In this document: piece by piece, positions 1-10,151 of the stretch
Layout: every line of letters starts with the position of its first letter
How positions within the stretch are numbered: position 1 is the first letter of the stretch
Assembly: GCA_030267965.1 (NCBI GenBank)
Contig: BRYA01000866.1
Coordinates: forward strand, 1 to 42,902
Source: Triparma columacea
Taxonomy: Eukaryota > Sar > Bolidophyceae > Parmales > Triparmaceae
Length of the DNA stretch: 42,902 nt
Direction of reading: 5' to 3'
Notes under the pieces: model-generated
What the model was told of the DNA's origin: nothing
Database searches by the model: none
Seen by the model: the letters and a program-made list of their open reading frames with translations, nothing else
Program-made: the position numbers and the translations under genes

Positions 1-126
1 AACCCTAACCCTAACCCTAACCCTAACCCTAACCCTAACCCTAACCCTAACCCTAACCCTAACCCTAGCCCTAACCATAACCCTAACCCTAACCCTAACC
101 CTAACCCTAACCCTAACCCTAACCCT
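1..126. repeat. Telomere, 21 AACCCT hexamers (TTAGGG type)
   Basis: Twenty-one consecutive hexamers of AACCCT read inward from the left edge, so the G-rich strand (TTAGGG) runs 5' to 3' toward the chromosome end, as in a true telomere. Two hexamers are variants: AGCCCT at 67-72 and AACCAT at 73-78. The array stops abruptly at 126/127, where the coding sequence of the membrane-protein gene begins. The array may be longer than shown because the window starts inside it. Confidence 0.98.
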
Positions 127-3100
127 ACTCCAGCATCAGCGACTCCAACACTTGCTCTCCTAATACTTGCTCTCAAAGTGCCTGTTACACCACCCTCAGC
201 GTCAGCATCAACACTTGCTCTCCTAGCACTCTCTCCCCGTCTAGCATCTCCTGCTCCTTGAATGTATTCAACTGGCACCCTTGCTCTCATTGCTTCATCA
301 AACCACTCCGGCTTCTCCACTTCCCATCTTTCCCAGTTAGTCTCAACCCAAACTTTCACTTCATCTTCTATTGAACTCCAATGATGCTTTGACATAGCCA
401 TGTGTGCAGCCTTTACTCCGTCCTCTTTTTCTTCTTTAAACCCTTTGATTGTCAATTCCTTACCCTTCTTTAAGCTGTAGAAGGTACCCCAGTATTTACT
501 CTCAATCATAAAGAAAAATACAGCAAACAACACAACTGTGCATGGTATAAATATTCCAACTACTTTCCATGCCAATTTGAGCACATTCGCTGCAACGCCT
601 TCCCTTTCAGCAACTAATATAGCTATTGGAAGACTTCCCATTGTCAAAACAAATCCAAACAGCCAATACACTCCCCCAAGATCATAAGGATGCCTAAACT
701 GCACACTCGATGTGAAGTCTGTCACTACTTTTACCAGTACTCTAGCAACAATGCTAGTCAATATTTCTACATTGCCTCCTGCAGGAATCCAATACCAAAA
801 GTCTCCTCTTAAGACCTTCACCAACAAGTACAGAAGCATATCAGCACCAACATAGAGAGAGACCCATCTACCACCAAGAAGCCCTAACACAACCATTGTC
901 ATGCACCTTATCACAAGCATGCCTGCACTGAAGAACATCATTGAACCAAATATGATAGATCTCTTGGTGGGATTCGGGGGTACATACCCATAGAAATCAG
1001 GAACTTGCTCTCTCTTCACTGGGTCAGTGTCCCAGTCATAATTGATACTTGCTGATGCAAAGCCTGTTGTTAAAGCTGAAATTGCAAGTGATAGCCATGC
1101 TGCCCTTGAAGCCTTTACTTCACTTGTTGCAACAGCCATGAGTTGAATTATAACGCCAGGTATGGCTTCAGCAAACATCTCAATCCCTTTCATGTAAGTC
1201 ATCTCTGTCAGAGCATCTGTTGCTTGTCCGGCCTCTTGTTTTTGTCCCTTTGCAATCCTGTAAGCATCAACAGCAGGCTTAAATCCAATCAAAATAGGAA
1301 ACCATTCCCTCATCACCCTCACCATCCCCAACTTCCTGTTTGATGCCCAAACAAAAAGCATTTGTATCAAAATTGATACTGCCAAACTTGCCAGAGAAGC
1401 CTTAAAGTACCCATACTTCTCATAACTCCAAAACATGTACGTCACATACACATCAGTCAGCAAATCTGCCATACTAGTGATAGCCCCGACAGTCACTCTC
1501 GCCTTCAACCCCCAAGGAACTTCCTCCAAAAGCCTGTAGCTAATTGTCTCTAGCATAGGTCTGAACCATTCATACTCCTCATCAAGCTCCTGTAGAGCAG
1601 GGAAATTTAAGATGAAGGCATCCACTGCAGCAGCTGGCTGAGTATTAATAGCCAAACTCCTTGCTAGAGACTCTCCAATCTCATTTCCTTCCTTCTCTCC
1701 CAGCTCTACAGCCTTATCCTCTATCTTCCTCAACTTGGACAGCTTATTCTTGACAACAGCGCCAAGCATTGATGTGACAAACGCATATTTCTCTGCAGCC
1801 GGTCTCAGAATGTAGTTTTTCCCAATAAATGACCTGACAGCTTCCTCCTTTGTCATTCCCTTCTTCCTGAAACTCAATGCAACCAACAGTTGCTCACCCA
1901 ACAACTTTCCTATTTGGTTGGGATCTAAACCTGTATATTCTTGTGTAGTATCATTCACAGCATGTGAAGAAACCAATGCACCTCCATTGTCCAAGCCAAC
2001 ACTTGCTCTCCTAATACTTGCTCTCAAAGCACCTGCTAGACCACCCTCAGCTTGAGCATCAACACTTGCTCTCCTTACACTCTCTCTCCTTCTAGCATCT
2101 CCTTCTCCTGGAATGAAGTCTACAGGTACTTTAGACTTTATCACATCAGTAAACCAGTCTGGGTTCTCCTCTTCCCATTTAGCCCAGTTTAACCAAACCC
2201 ATTTCTTAACTTCTCCTTCAATTGAGATCCAATGATGTCTAGAGGTTGCAAAGACCCAAAATTTTATTGCATCATTTTCTCCTTCAAGAAAATATGCCAT
2301 TGACATATCCTTTGATTTCTGCGTGCTCCAGAAGGTGCGCCAGTAATTCCTCAAAAAGAAGACAGCAAAGAACATGGTAGTTATTAGTATGAAATAGTTC
2401 ACTATCAATGATGCAATATCAATCGCTCTTTCATCAACATGAGGTGAAGCTAAATATATTGACACTGGCAAGCTTCCCATTGTCAACACAATACCAAACA
2501 ACCAGTACACTCCTCCAACTTCATTAGGATGTCTAAACTGCGCAATTGAAGTGAAGTCTACAATGATCTTTACAATGACTCTGAAAATAATACTATTCAT
2601 AATCTCCTTCATGTTACCCCCCAATGGTATCCAGTACCAAAAGTCTCCCCTCAATATCTTAACCAACAAGTACACGACAAGGTCGGCTCCAATGTAGAGA
2701 AAGGCCCATCTACCTCCTATCAACCCAAGAAGAACTATTGATGTACACCTGATTAGAAGCATTCCAGCAGTGAACAGCAACATGGACATAAATACTAATG
2801 TTCTCTTGCTTGCTTTTGCTGGTATATAGCCGTAGAAGGCTGGTGCCGATTCTCTCTTAGCAGGGTCTGTGTCCCAGTCATAACTAATTGTTGCAGAGGC
2901 AAACCCTGTTGTAATAGCTGACACTGCAACTGAAAGCCATGCTGTAGTTCCAACATCTTTGTCACTTGTTGCAATAGCCATAAGTTGGATGATCACTCCA
3001 GGAATTGCCTCAGCAAACATCTCAACCACTTTCATGAGTGTCATCTCCATCATTGGGTCATTAACAGTCCCAACCTCTTGCTTTGCTCCAGTTGCCACCC

Positions 3101-6050
3101 TGTAAGCATCAATAGCAGGCTTGTACCCAAGCAGGATTGGAATCCCCTCCCACACTACCCTCTTCATCCCTAACTTCCTGTACCCTGCCCAAACAGTAAA
3201 CATTTGAAGCCCAATTGACACTGCCAAACTTGCCAAAGATGCCTTAAAGTACCCATACTTCTTATCTCTCCAAAACTTATGTGTCACATACACATCGGTC
3301 ACTAAATCAAGCATGCTTGTGGCAGCACCAACAGTCACCCTTGCCTTCAAGCCTAACTTAGACTTCATAAATAATGTCATAACAATCTCCTCAAGCATGG
3401 GTCTTAACCACACTTGTTCATTCATGACTTCTTGCACTTCAGTAAATTGATGTGCCCACTCATCTACAGCATGAGCAGCAGACAAAGTAGTCAACATTGT
3501 TGCTGTCATTGCACTCCCAATCTCCCAACCCCTTGCTTCCTCTTCACTCTGCATAACTCCCTCATTTGTCGATCTCCTTTTAAATTTGTTCATAATCACA
3601 GCATACAGCATAGCTCTCATGAAACCATGCTGCTCTGTAATCTCTCTCAGTGCCCTATTGGCAGCAATAAAGTCCCTCACGACCTCTACCTTACTGTCCC
3701 CAACATTCCTTCTCTTCACTCTCTCCATCAGCTGCTCCCCAAACCTCCTCCCATCCTGTTCCTCTGCTTCTGTGCTCTTCAGTAGATTTTCAAAGTAGTA
3801 AGCAGCATCAGTTGCCATGCTCAGGTGCTTAACTACACTCTTTTTGCTGGCAGCTTTTCCTAAACCCTTATGCCTAGTCATCATTTCAACGTCTGTCTTC
3901 ATCTGGCCAGCGTCAGAGAACCTTACAGCTGTGAGATGCCCTTCATGTTCAACGGTGATTACAAGTGTCTTGTTGTTAACTCTGTGAATCACAAGCTGGG
4001 ATTCAACTCCACTTTTAAGGCCCCAGAAGAATGCTGCAACTTCCTTGTGGGATGCTCTCGCAATTATTGAAGTCTTCCCCCATCCCATTCCCTCCTCTGT
4101 CTTTAGCAATGTCTGTCCAGACAATGCACTATTGATCTCTTGAGCTCCATCAATCTCGTCAAAGTGATGTCCAATCCCTGGTGCTCCCTGATTTGCAATC
4201 TCCTCAAACTTTTCAATTATCTGCTGTCTATTAAAGGCGTCAATGTCTCTACTCTTGTCAAACTTCTTCCTCAAGGTTGAGACTTGTGCAAGAAACCTTG
4301 GTGCAAGCGTGTTCATAATGGAAGAGAAGAAGACACCACGAAGGTCTACCTTTGTTGTAAATGTCACTGCTGTTTGTGGTACACCTCCAATAGAGTCAAG
4401 TGGCTCAAATATCCATACTGTGTGTGCCTTTGCTAAAACACTCCCAGCCTTCACTGGAAAGTCTTCATGAAGCTCCTCTGTATCTGCAACATCAATAATT
4501 ACTTTTCCGTCATCTTGTTTGAACCAGGAGACCTTACTCCTCCAATCACGAAGGAAAAATCCAGGGAGACCAAGTTCCCTTGTTGTGATGTAATAGAGGG
4601 TGTGGTCGTTAACATTTTTGACATGATACTCTGTGATCCCTTTCTCCTTTGAAGTTTTACGGAATTCTCTTGTATCAAAATAAAACGCATAGGCAGCACA
4701 CTCCTCCACACTCGCATCAACTACAGTAGTGGCAACACCAGTCCCACTGCTTGCCCCGTCAACATGAACTAGCTTCATCTTGACCTTCTCATCAGGACTC
4801 TTAAGTTCATCAAAGTTTTCCTCCTCCTTGCACTTCTCGTAGAATTCCTTCCCCTTCCCAATGGCCTCCTCCTCCTCCTCTGTATAATCTTGAGGCTCAT
4901 TCTTGATGATATTTGCAAGGTAGTCCAGCGCTGCCCTGTCAAACTTGTCATCACTCAGGTGAAACTTCTTCCGCAATTCAATCATGTTGCTTGCATACCT
5001 GGTTGACAAGCGGTTCATGATAAAACTAGGCACAGAGCCCTTGATGTCCACCTTCGAAGCAAATGTGACTCTAGTCTGGGGAACACCACCGGTGATTGTG
5101 AGTTCTTCAAACAGCCAGGTAGTTGTTGCAGATGCATACACGGTCCCTGATCCAGCAGCACCAATTCCCGGGTTTACACGAGAGATTCCTGACCTTATGC
5201 GTGCAATTCCTGTGTTTGCACGAACTATTCCCGATTTTGCTTCTTTAATACCTGCACTGAATTGGGAGTCTTTGTTTAGCATGTCAGTGTCCTTGTACAC
5301 GGTCCAGCATTTTGTACTTTCCTTCTCTTTTTGCCAGCATAAATGTTGCCTCCACTCCCTATCAGAGAATCCTCGTACCCCAAGACTCCTCCTACTTAAA
5401 TAAAGCTGTGAGTGGCCATTCAATTTCTTTGTTTTGATCGCCTTGTACTTCTTCCCAAGTTTGGCCTGTCTCTGCCTTGAATCCTTGATGAACTCGTATG
5501 CCACACACTCTGCAAGTGAAGCATCGATGACAGCCTCACACATCACAGTGCCTAGAGATTCCCCCTCAAGATGAATCAACTTCATCTTCACCCTGGGATC
5601 TGGACTCTTCAAATTCTTGAATTTTTTGCTTGCCATGCACTTCTCATAGAACTCCTTGCCATCCCTCATCACAGCTTCCTCCTCTTTGCTATAATCCTGC
5701 AGCTCATTCTTAATAATATTGGCAAGAGCCTCCAGCGCGGCTTGGTCAATCTCCTCATCAGTCTGTTTGGTGTCACCGACACTTACTGGGGACAGTTCAC
5801 TCTTCTCGACTTTCTCGTCCACCAGATTTCCGGCGTCACCAAGCTTGTCGGGGAGGTCGTAGACGCGAGTACCGCGTCCCTTCTCCATATCATTGTCATT
5901 GATCAACTCAATAATATCGTCAGGAGCGCCAACAATCTCCTCGTTTACTTCGCTCTCTACGTCGACATTCTCTTCTTGGTCGGTGGGGCCCCTCTCGTAA
6001 TTGTTTACGGCGATGACTTGCTCATCCTCCTGCTTGGGGCTAACATCCAT
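3..6050 (-). CDS. START-domain / tandem multi-pass membrane protein, 3' end truncated by telomere
   Basis: The ATG at 6050 is the first after an in-frame TAA at 6092-6090. The frame then has no stop for about 1,975 codons to the telomere junction and stays open through the telomere as Leu-Gly pairs. Residues about 100-345 and 369-580 are two related START-like lipid-binding modules; each opens with an AALxxLANIIKNE-type helix and ends near a (F/S)IMNxL motif and RKKF. A third, partial START-like stretch lies near 654-730. Two copies of a membrane module follow, about 885-1250 and 1492-1855, each with several hydrophobic helices and sharing GLKARVTVGA, KYGYFKASLASLAVSI and EMFAEAIPGVIIQLMA. 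After each is an Arg/Ser linker containing RASIRRASVG, at about 1340-1360 and 1955-1975; the two copies lie 1,851 nt apart. The DLxTDVYVT and EAIPGVIIQ motifs weakly recall XK-related scramblases, but I do not claim that family. The natural C-terminus is missing. No introns are seen. Confidence 0.85.
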   Translation of the reverse strand, partial: MDVSPKQEDEQVIAVNNYERGPTDQEENVDVESEVNEEIVGAPDDIIELINDNDMEKGRGTRVYDLPDKLGDAGNLVDEKVEKSELSPVSVGDTKQTDEEIDQAALEALANIIKNELQDYSKEEEAVMRDGKEFYEKCMASKKFKNLKSPDPRVKMKLIHLEGESLGTVMCEAVIDASLAECVAYEFIKDSRQRQAKLGKKYKAIKTKKLNGHSQLYLSRRSLGVRGFSDREWRQHLCWQKEKESTKCWTVYKDTDMLNKDSQFSAGIKEAKSGIVRANTGIARIRSGISRVNPGIGAAGSGTVYASATTTWLFEELTITGGVPQTRVTFASKVDIKGSVPSFIMNRLSTRYASNMIELRKKFHLSDDKFDRAALDYLANIIKNEPQDYTEEEEEAIGKGKEFYEKCKEEENFDELKSPDEKVKMKLVHVDGASSGTGVATTVVDASVEECAAYAFYFDTREFRKTSKEKGITEYHVKNVNDHTLYYITTRELGLPGFFLRDWRSKVSWFKQDDGKVIIDVADTEELHEDFPVKAGSVLAKAHTVWIFEPLDSIGGVPQTAVTFTTKVDLRGVFFSSIMNTLAPRFLAQVSTLRKKFDKSRDIDAFNRQQIIEKFEEIANQGAPGIGHHFDEIDGAQEINSALSGQTLLKTEEGMGWGKTSIIARASHKEVAAFFWGLKSGVESQLVIHRVNNKTLVITVEHEGHLTAVRFSDAGQMKTDVEMMTRHKGLGKAASKKSVVKHLSMATDAAYYFENLLKSTEAEEQDGRRFGEQLMERVKRRNVGDSKVEVVRDFIAANRALREITEQHGFMRAMLYAVIMNKFKRRSTNEGVMQSEEEARGWEIGSAMTATMLTTLSAAHAVDEWAHQFTEVQEVMNEQVWLRPMLEEIVMTLFMKSKLGLKARVTVGAATSMLDLVTDVYVTHKFWRDKKYGYFKASLASLAVSIGLQMFTVWAGYRKLGMKRVVWEGIPILLGYKPAIDAYRVATGAKQEVGTVNDPMMEMTLMKVVEMFAEAIPGVIIQLMAIATSDKDVGTTAWLSVAVSAITTGFASATISYDWDTDPAKRESAPAFYGYIPAKASKRTLVFMSMLLFTAGMLLIRCTSIVLLGLIGGRWAFLYIGADLVVYLLVKILRGDFWYWIPLGGNMKEIMNSIIFRVIVKIIVDFTSIAQFRHPNEVGGVYWLFGIVLTMGSLPVSIYLASPHVDERAIDIASLIVNYFILITTMFFAVFFLRNYWRTFWSTQKSKDMSMAYFLEGENDAIKFWVFATSRHHWISIEGEVKKWVWLNWAKWEEENPDWFTDVIKSKVPVDFIPGEGDARRRESVRRASVDAQAEGGLAGALRASIRRASVGLDNGGALVSSHAVNDTTQEYTGLDPNQIGKLLGEQLLVALSFRKKGMTKEEAVRSFIGKNYILRPAAEKYAFVTSMLGAVVKNKLSKLRKIEDKAVELGEKEGNEIGESLARSLAINTQPAAAVDAFILNFPALQELDEEYEWFRPMLETISYRLLEEVPWGLKARVTVGAITSMADLLTDVYVTYMFWSYEKYGYFKASLASLAVSILIQMLFVWASNRKLGMVRVMREWFPILIGFKPAVDAYRIAKGQKQEAGQATDALTEMTYMKGIEMFAEAIPGVIIQLMAVATSEVKASRAAWLSLAISALTTGFASASINYDWDTDPVKREQVPDFYGYVPPNPTKRSIIFGSMMFFSAGMLVIRCMTMVVLGLLGGRWVSLYVGADMLLYLLVKVLRGDFWYWIPAGGNVEILTSIVARVLVKVVTDFTSSVQFRHPYDLGGVYWLFGFVLTMGSLPIAILVAEREGVAANVLKLAWKVVGIFIPCTVVLFAVFFFMIESKYWGTFYSLKKGKELTIKGFKEEKEDGVKAAHMAMSKHHWSSIEDEVKVWVETNWERWEVEKPEWFDEAMRARVPVEYIQGAGDARRGESARRASVDADAEGGVTGTLRASIRRASVGVADAGVGLGLGLGLGLGLGLGLWLGLGLGLGLGLGLGLGLGLGLGLG

Positions 6051-6791
6051 GCTCAAGAGGGGGAGAAGGCTGAAAGGTGGAAGGGTAGTTTAGGGATAAG
6101 TTAGCTATTTTTTGAAACGGTATCGGTCGCGGCGAGATGATGAGGGGCAACAAGAGTTTTCGCTAATTAATATACGGCGATTGACTCCAGTGAAGTCAAC
6201 CAACCCCACAGTCCTGGTCGAGGCACCAAGGTGGATTTGAGCTGAGCGTTTATTTTTACGTTGCGGTCGTATCTTCCTCAATTTTGCTTCTCGTACTCCC
6301 CGATCTTGGGTCTCCATGCACTTTCTTACCTTCAACGAAGCTTTTACAGTGGCTAATTCTTGGGGTTTACTTTGGCTGAGGACGGGAAGGGGAAAAGGGG
6401 GGGAGGTGGTGAGGGATAAAGGGTGATAATACTCGTCAAAGAACCTCAGTAAGTCCGGGCGTGGGTACTATAAGCCCGGGAGTGTAGCTAAAATCTCCGT
6501 CGGGCATCTCATGAAGATGAATAATCCCTGGATTCGGAATTTACTGGTTATCGGAGGAGAAGAGATTTCTATATACGGCCGAATTTGTGTTTCTTATGCA
6601 TTAAACGCGCCAATTAATAGACAATGGTCACTCCTCGTACGTCCTCACCTCTAAGTTTTCGCTTTTCTTGGTTCTTTTCCAAAATTAAAAATGTGGCCCA
6701 AAAAATCCGAAACGCGCCACTTAACAAATTTCAGGTCACTTCCCACAAACGAAAACTATATGTAACCCTCTTAAAAAAGTCCAGTTTCTTT
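6051..6791. other. Intergenic, 5' region of the START-membrane gene
   Basis: This 741-bp spacer lies between the start of the membrane-protein gene and the 3' end of the WDR75-like gene, both on the minus strand. I see no convincing gene. A short hairpin is possible at 6457-6480, where CCGGGC pairs with GCCCGG around a 13-nt loop. ATATACGGC occurs twice, near 6170 and 6573. A 76-codon minus frame (6105-6335) has no recognisable domain. Confidence 0.4.
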
Positions 6792-9212
6792 TTACTTCCC
6801 CATCGCCAGCTGTACGATTGCGAAGTCCCTCCAGTTCCCTAGCTGTACGTCCCCCACCCATTCCTTCCTCGTATTTTTATTCCCCCCCTCTTGCCCTCCC
6901 TCCCTTTTCCTCTTCGTCCCCCCCCCGCTGTTACCGATTTCAACTTTTTGAGTCGCTACCACAAGCTTAGGTGCACCCTCCATAATTTCCTCCTTCCCGC
7001 CGCCTCCGTTGTCCCTTGTCCTTTCCCTGCCTCCCCCTCCTCCCTGCTGCTGCAGTATGCCCCACGCCTCTCCCATATCCCCTACCGCGACGACCCCGCC
7101 TCTCCCCACTTTCCCAATCGCGTGGCACTTATCCCCCACCACCCAAGTCCCCTTAATCTCCCCGTTCTCAATTGCGATCCTCCAGACCATCCCCTTCCCT
7201 AGCGCCCAAACGTCTCCCCCGACGACGGCGCTGTCCCTGAAGGATCCCTCAACCCCCCATCCCCCCCCCTTCATCCCCCTTACCCCCACCGCCCCTTCCC
7301 TAGTCTCCACTAGCCTTCCCCCTGCGAACTCGAGCTTCATGACCTCCCCCTCCCCCCCCCATCCCCCGACGCACCTCCCCTCGTCGTCCCATACCGATGT
7401 GAACCTCCCCTCGCTTCTAGCAACAAGGGTCCCGTCGTCCGCGATGGCAACGCAGACCCTCCCCTCCCCCTCCCCCCCCTCGTCGATCCCGAATTCCTTC
7501 TTAACCTCCCCCCCCGCGTACCCCCATACCTCCAGTCCCCCCTTTGTTCCTACAACGAACCTCCCCCTTCCGACGTCTACGTCCCTCGCGTCCTTCCCCC
7601 TAACCACCCCCTTAACCCTCTCCCCCTCCACCACGATGAGTTCGCATTCCTCCCCCCTCCTAACCCCCGCTATCGTCCACCCCTCCCCCTTCCCTGCTGC
7701 CTGTATGACCGGCCTCACGTGCTCCTCCCCGTCCCTCTCCTTCTTGCTGACCCTGTTCCACTCCTTAACCGTGAAGCCCCCCTTAACCTCAGCCCTCCTC
7801 CCGTCCCCCGAAATACCGACCTTCCTAACCTCCCCCGGCCAAGCCTGTGCAACGTACTCCCCGTTGCCCCCCTTAACGAATCCCCCCTTCCCCCCCCACC
7901 CCATTGCCCACATCTCCGTACCCCCCTTTCTTTTCTCCCCCGCCCACTCCTTCGGCACACCCGTTGTCCTCCTCGTCCTCAAGCTGGGTCTACAAATTTC
8001 AACCGTCCCTCCATCCGTCCCTCTAACAACCACGTCCTTCCCCCCATCCTCCGTTCCCCTAACCTCCATCCCTTCAACCCCCCCCCCCTGGCACACCCTT
8101 GGTATAAAGTGTACGGGCTTCTCAACCCCAACTTCCCACTCTACGTAAACGTTCTCCCTACCGATGCTGCACCATGTCTTCCCGTTTATACCCTTCAAAT
8201 CAACCACGCCTGAACTGTGCCAGTGCGCGGTGTCCTTTGTTACCGACCCGTTCTCTAGGAGGTTTCCCAAGTCCCTGTAAACAGTGACCCGACCTCTGTT
8301 GTCACCAGCTAGTAGGTAATCCCCTTCCCCCCCAATCGCCGTAGTCCCAACCTTGCCTCTACCTAGTGTCCTAACAACTGCCCCATTGGTACTAACGACG
8401 TTAACATAACTCCCCCCTTTCCCTGAGCAAACTACGAAGGGGTCGGACCCGCCGTAATCTAGGACTGCGTTAACTTTCCCTCCAAACGTGCACTTAGCTG
8501 ATACGGTTAGTTTCAAAGGTGTCCAGAGGTAAGAACGTGTGTGGGAGGTTGACGTCACTCTGAAGGTTAGAGAGGATGAGGATGATCCGGAGACACCGTG
8601 GAGACAGTAGGCTTGGGTGCCGGGGATCTGACGTCCTGAACCAGTTATGGTGATATGGTCGGAGGAAGAGGAGGAGTCCTTTTCTGAGTCGGAAGGGTCA
8701 GAGAGACCGAGGAACATGCCGTGTAAGTCTACTTTGATTTTTGTTACGTAGACTATCAAGCCTCCCTTGTTTGCGTCTTCCTCAGACGCCTTGGTCCCAT
8801 TCTTTGCGGCTTTTTTCTTCGCCGCACCGTTGGTCTTGGCGTTGGTCTTGGCGTTGGTCTTGGTGTTGGTCTTGGTGTTGGTCTCTGTCTCGATCTTCTT
8901 GCAAAGTGTGATGATGATGTGTTCCTTATCTCCCTCCTTCTCCCCCTCGTTACCTTCCTCCACCTCTCCTTGTTGTCCCTTGTCGTCCCCTTTGAGTGTT
9001 AGATAGAATGAATTGATTACGCTGTGTTTGTATCTAATGTCTACTGATTTCCTGACGTCTATGTCTTTATCTTTTGCTCCCCCTCCACCCTTTCCCTTAC
9101 TGTTTGTTTGGGGTGTTGTAGGGCAGGGTTAGGGTATGCTTTAAATGAATGAATACCCCACGAAAGCTCCTGAAAATGAACGTTTCCCACCAAGCGTTCC
9201 AATAACTTCCAT
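6792..9212 (-). CDS. WDR75: WDR75/Utp17-like WD-repeat protein (U3 snoRNP, t-UTP)
   Basis: Two-exon model: exon 1 9212-9157 and exon 2 9099-6792, with a 57-nt intron (GTATTC donor, CCCTAAC branch site, AAACAG acceptor). It totals 788 codons (787 aa); human WDR75 is about 830 aa. The key match is a segment near residues 300-330 reading HWHSSGVVDLKG, then ENVYVEWEVG and a HFIPR motif. This matches the diagnostic LHWHxxxVxDLxF...ESVLVEW...FLPR block of WDR75/yeast Nan1. The rest has weak, glycine-rich beta-propeller periodicity; the C-terminus is basic (KRKREGG). In the family this is a subunit of the t-UTP subcomplex that couples pre-rRNA transcription and 18S processing in the nucleolus. Exon 2 has no ATG near its 5' end, only an in-frame GTG at 8963, so the upstream exon is needed. 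Exon 1 is inferred from phase agreement (GG + T) and is the less certain part. Confidence 0.68.
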
Positions 9213-9500
9213 TATACCCCAACACCTTCTCACCTAATGTTTAGTAGAGTGTTTATGGCAGTTCCTCCAGTCGACCACAGAATGCTTGTGCTTGTTAATT
9301 TTGGCATTTTAACACATGATAATACATCATTATCTCCATTTGATAATAATTGAGTTATTGATGGTGATGGAATGTGTGTATGTGACGTAAATAGCTGTTT
9401 CATTGTTGAAAATGGGATGCAAAATATCTCTCTGATTGTCTTGGATTTCAGCTTTTTTTCCACTCTCTTTTCTCCCTTTTTCTTCTTTCATAAAATAAAC

Positions 9501-10151
9501 ATGCTTCGTGCTACTATGTAAGTATAATTATGCATCATACGATCATTTATATGTATAATATCTCAGAATATATAATCAAAACATCAAAAATCGTCGAAAT
9601 GAAGAAATAGAAGAATGTGTCGTTGTCGAGTCTTGCTTTCCATACACTCATTATGTCCTCAAATCATACACAAATACTAGCACGCTATATTATCTAATAC
9701 AACAAACACCAAATACGCATTATACACTCACTATTACACCCTAACACTTCTCCAATGTCCCCAATTTCCCCTTCCTTCCCTACAATTCACTGCCCGACCA
9801 CTCAACCCCCCAACCCCACCCAACCCTACCCCCTTTCTTCCACCCCCCTTCAGTGCTCTCCGTCGTTCCTTCGCCCCTCTCGGTGACCGTGTCCTCGTGT
9901 CCCGTCTTGCAATCGAGGAGAAGACAGCAGGTGGTTTATACCTCCCCGGTGCTGACGAGAAAAAATCATCCGAAGGTATCGTCTCCGCCGTTGGACCCGG
10001 AGCCGTCACGGAAACGGGGGCGAATGTTATGATGAACGTTAAGGTTGGGGATAAGGTACTGCTACCGGAATATGGGGGTATGAAAATCGAACTTGATGGT
10101 GAGGAGAAGTTCCTTTACAGGGAGAGTGATATTCTTGGGAAGTTCGAGTAA
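9501..10151 (+). CDS. HSPE1: Mitochondrial co-chaperonin Cpn10 (GroES-type)
   Basis: Spliced model: a 17-nt exon 1 (9501-9517) with GTAAGTATAA donor, a 336-nt AT-rich intron ending in TTCAG at 9853, and exon 2 9854-10151. Total 104 aa, usual for Cpn10 (about 100). The start reads MLRATIALRRSFAPLGDRVL, an Arg-rich amphipathic leader fused directly to the canonical PLGDRVLV strand. The family motifs KTAGGLYLP (mobile loop), SEGIVSAVGPG, VKVGDKVLLPEYGG and a closing RESDILGKFE are all present. It would form the heptameric lid of mitochondrial Cpn60/HSP60. It is divergent from the WDR75-like gene with 288 bp between starts. The domain call is firm; the micro-exon is inferred from phase (AT+T) and the sensible targeting peptide. 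Confidence 0.9.

Noticed and set aside
3414..5403. Plus-strand frames of 60-180 codons opposite the START-membrane gene
   Set aside because: Many begin at non-ATG codons and none has a domain; the minus strand is one unbroken frame with recognisable repeats.
6105..6335. 76-codon minus-strand frame upstream of the START gene
   Set aside because: Basic, low-information sequence without homology signs or splice sites leading into the START gene. An in-frame TAA at 6092-6090 separates the START frame from it.
6430..6610. Possible tRNA or small structured RNA around the CCGGGC/GCCCGG hairpin
   Set aside because: There is no cloverleaf, no A/B box or T-loop GTTCRANNC pattern, and no snRNA motif. 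I found no supportable tRNA or rRNA in the window.
7009..8148. 379-codon plus-strand frame rich in Pro, Ser and Thr
   Set aside because: It is the antisense shadow of the Gly-rich WDR75-like gene. Gly codons GGN read as Pro CCN on the other strand; there is no domain and no splice context.
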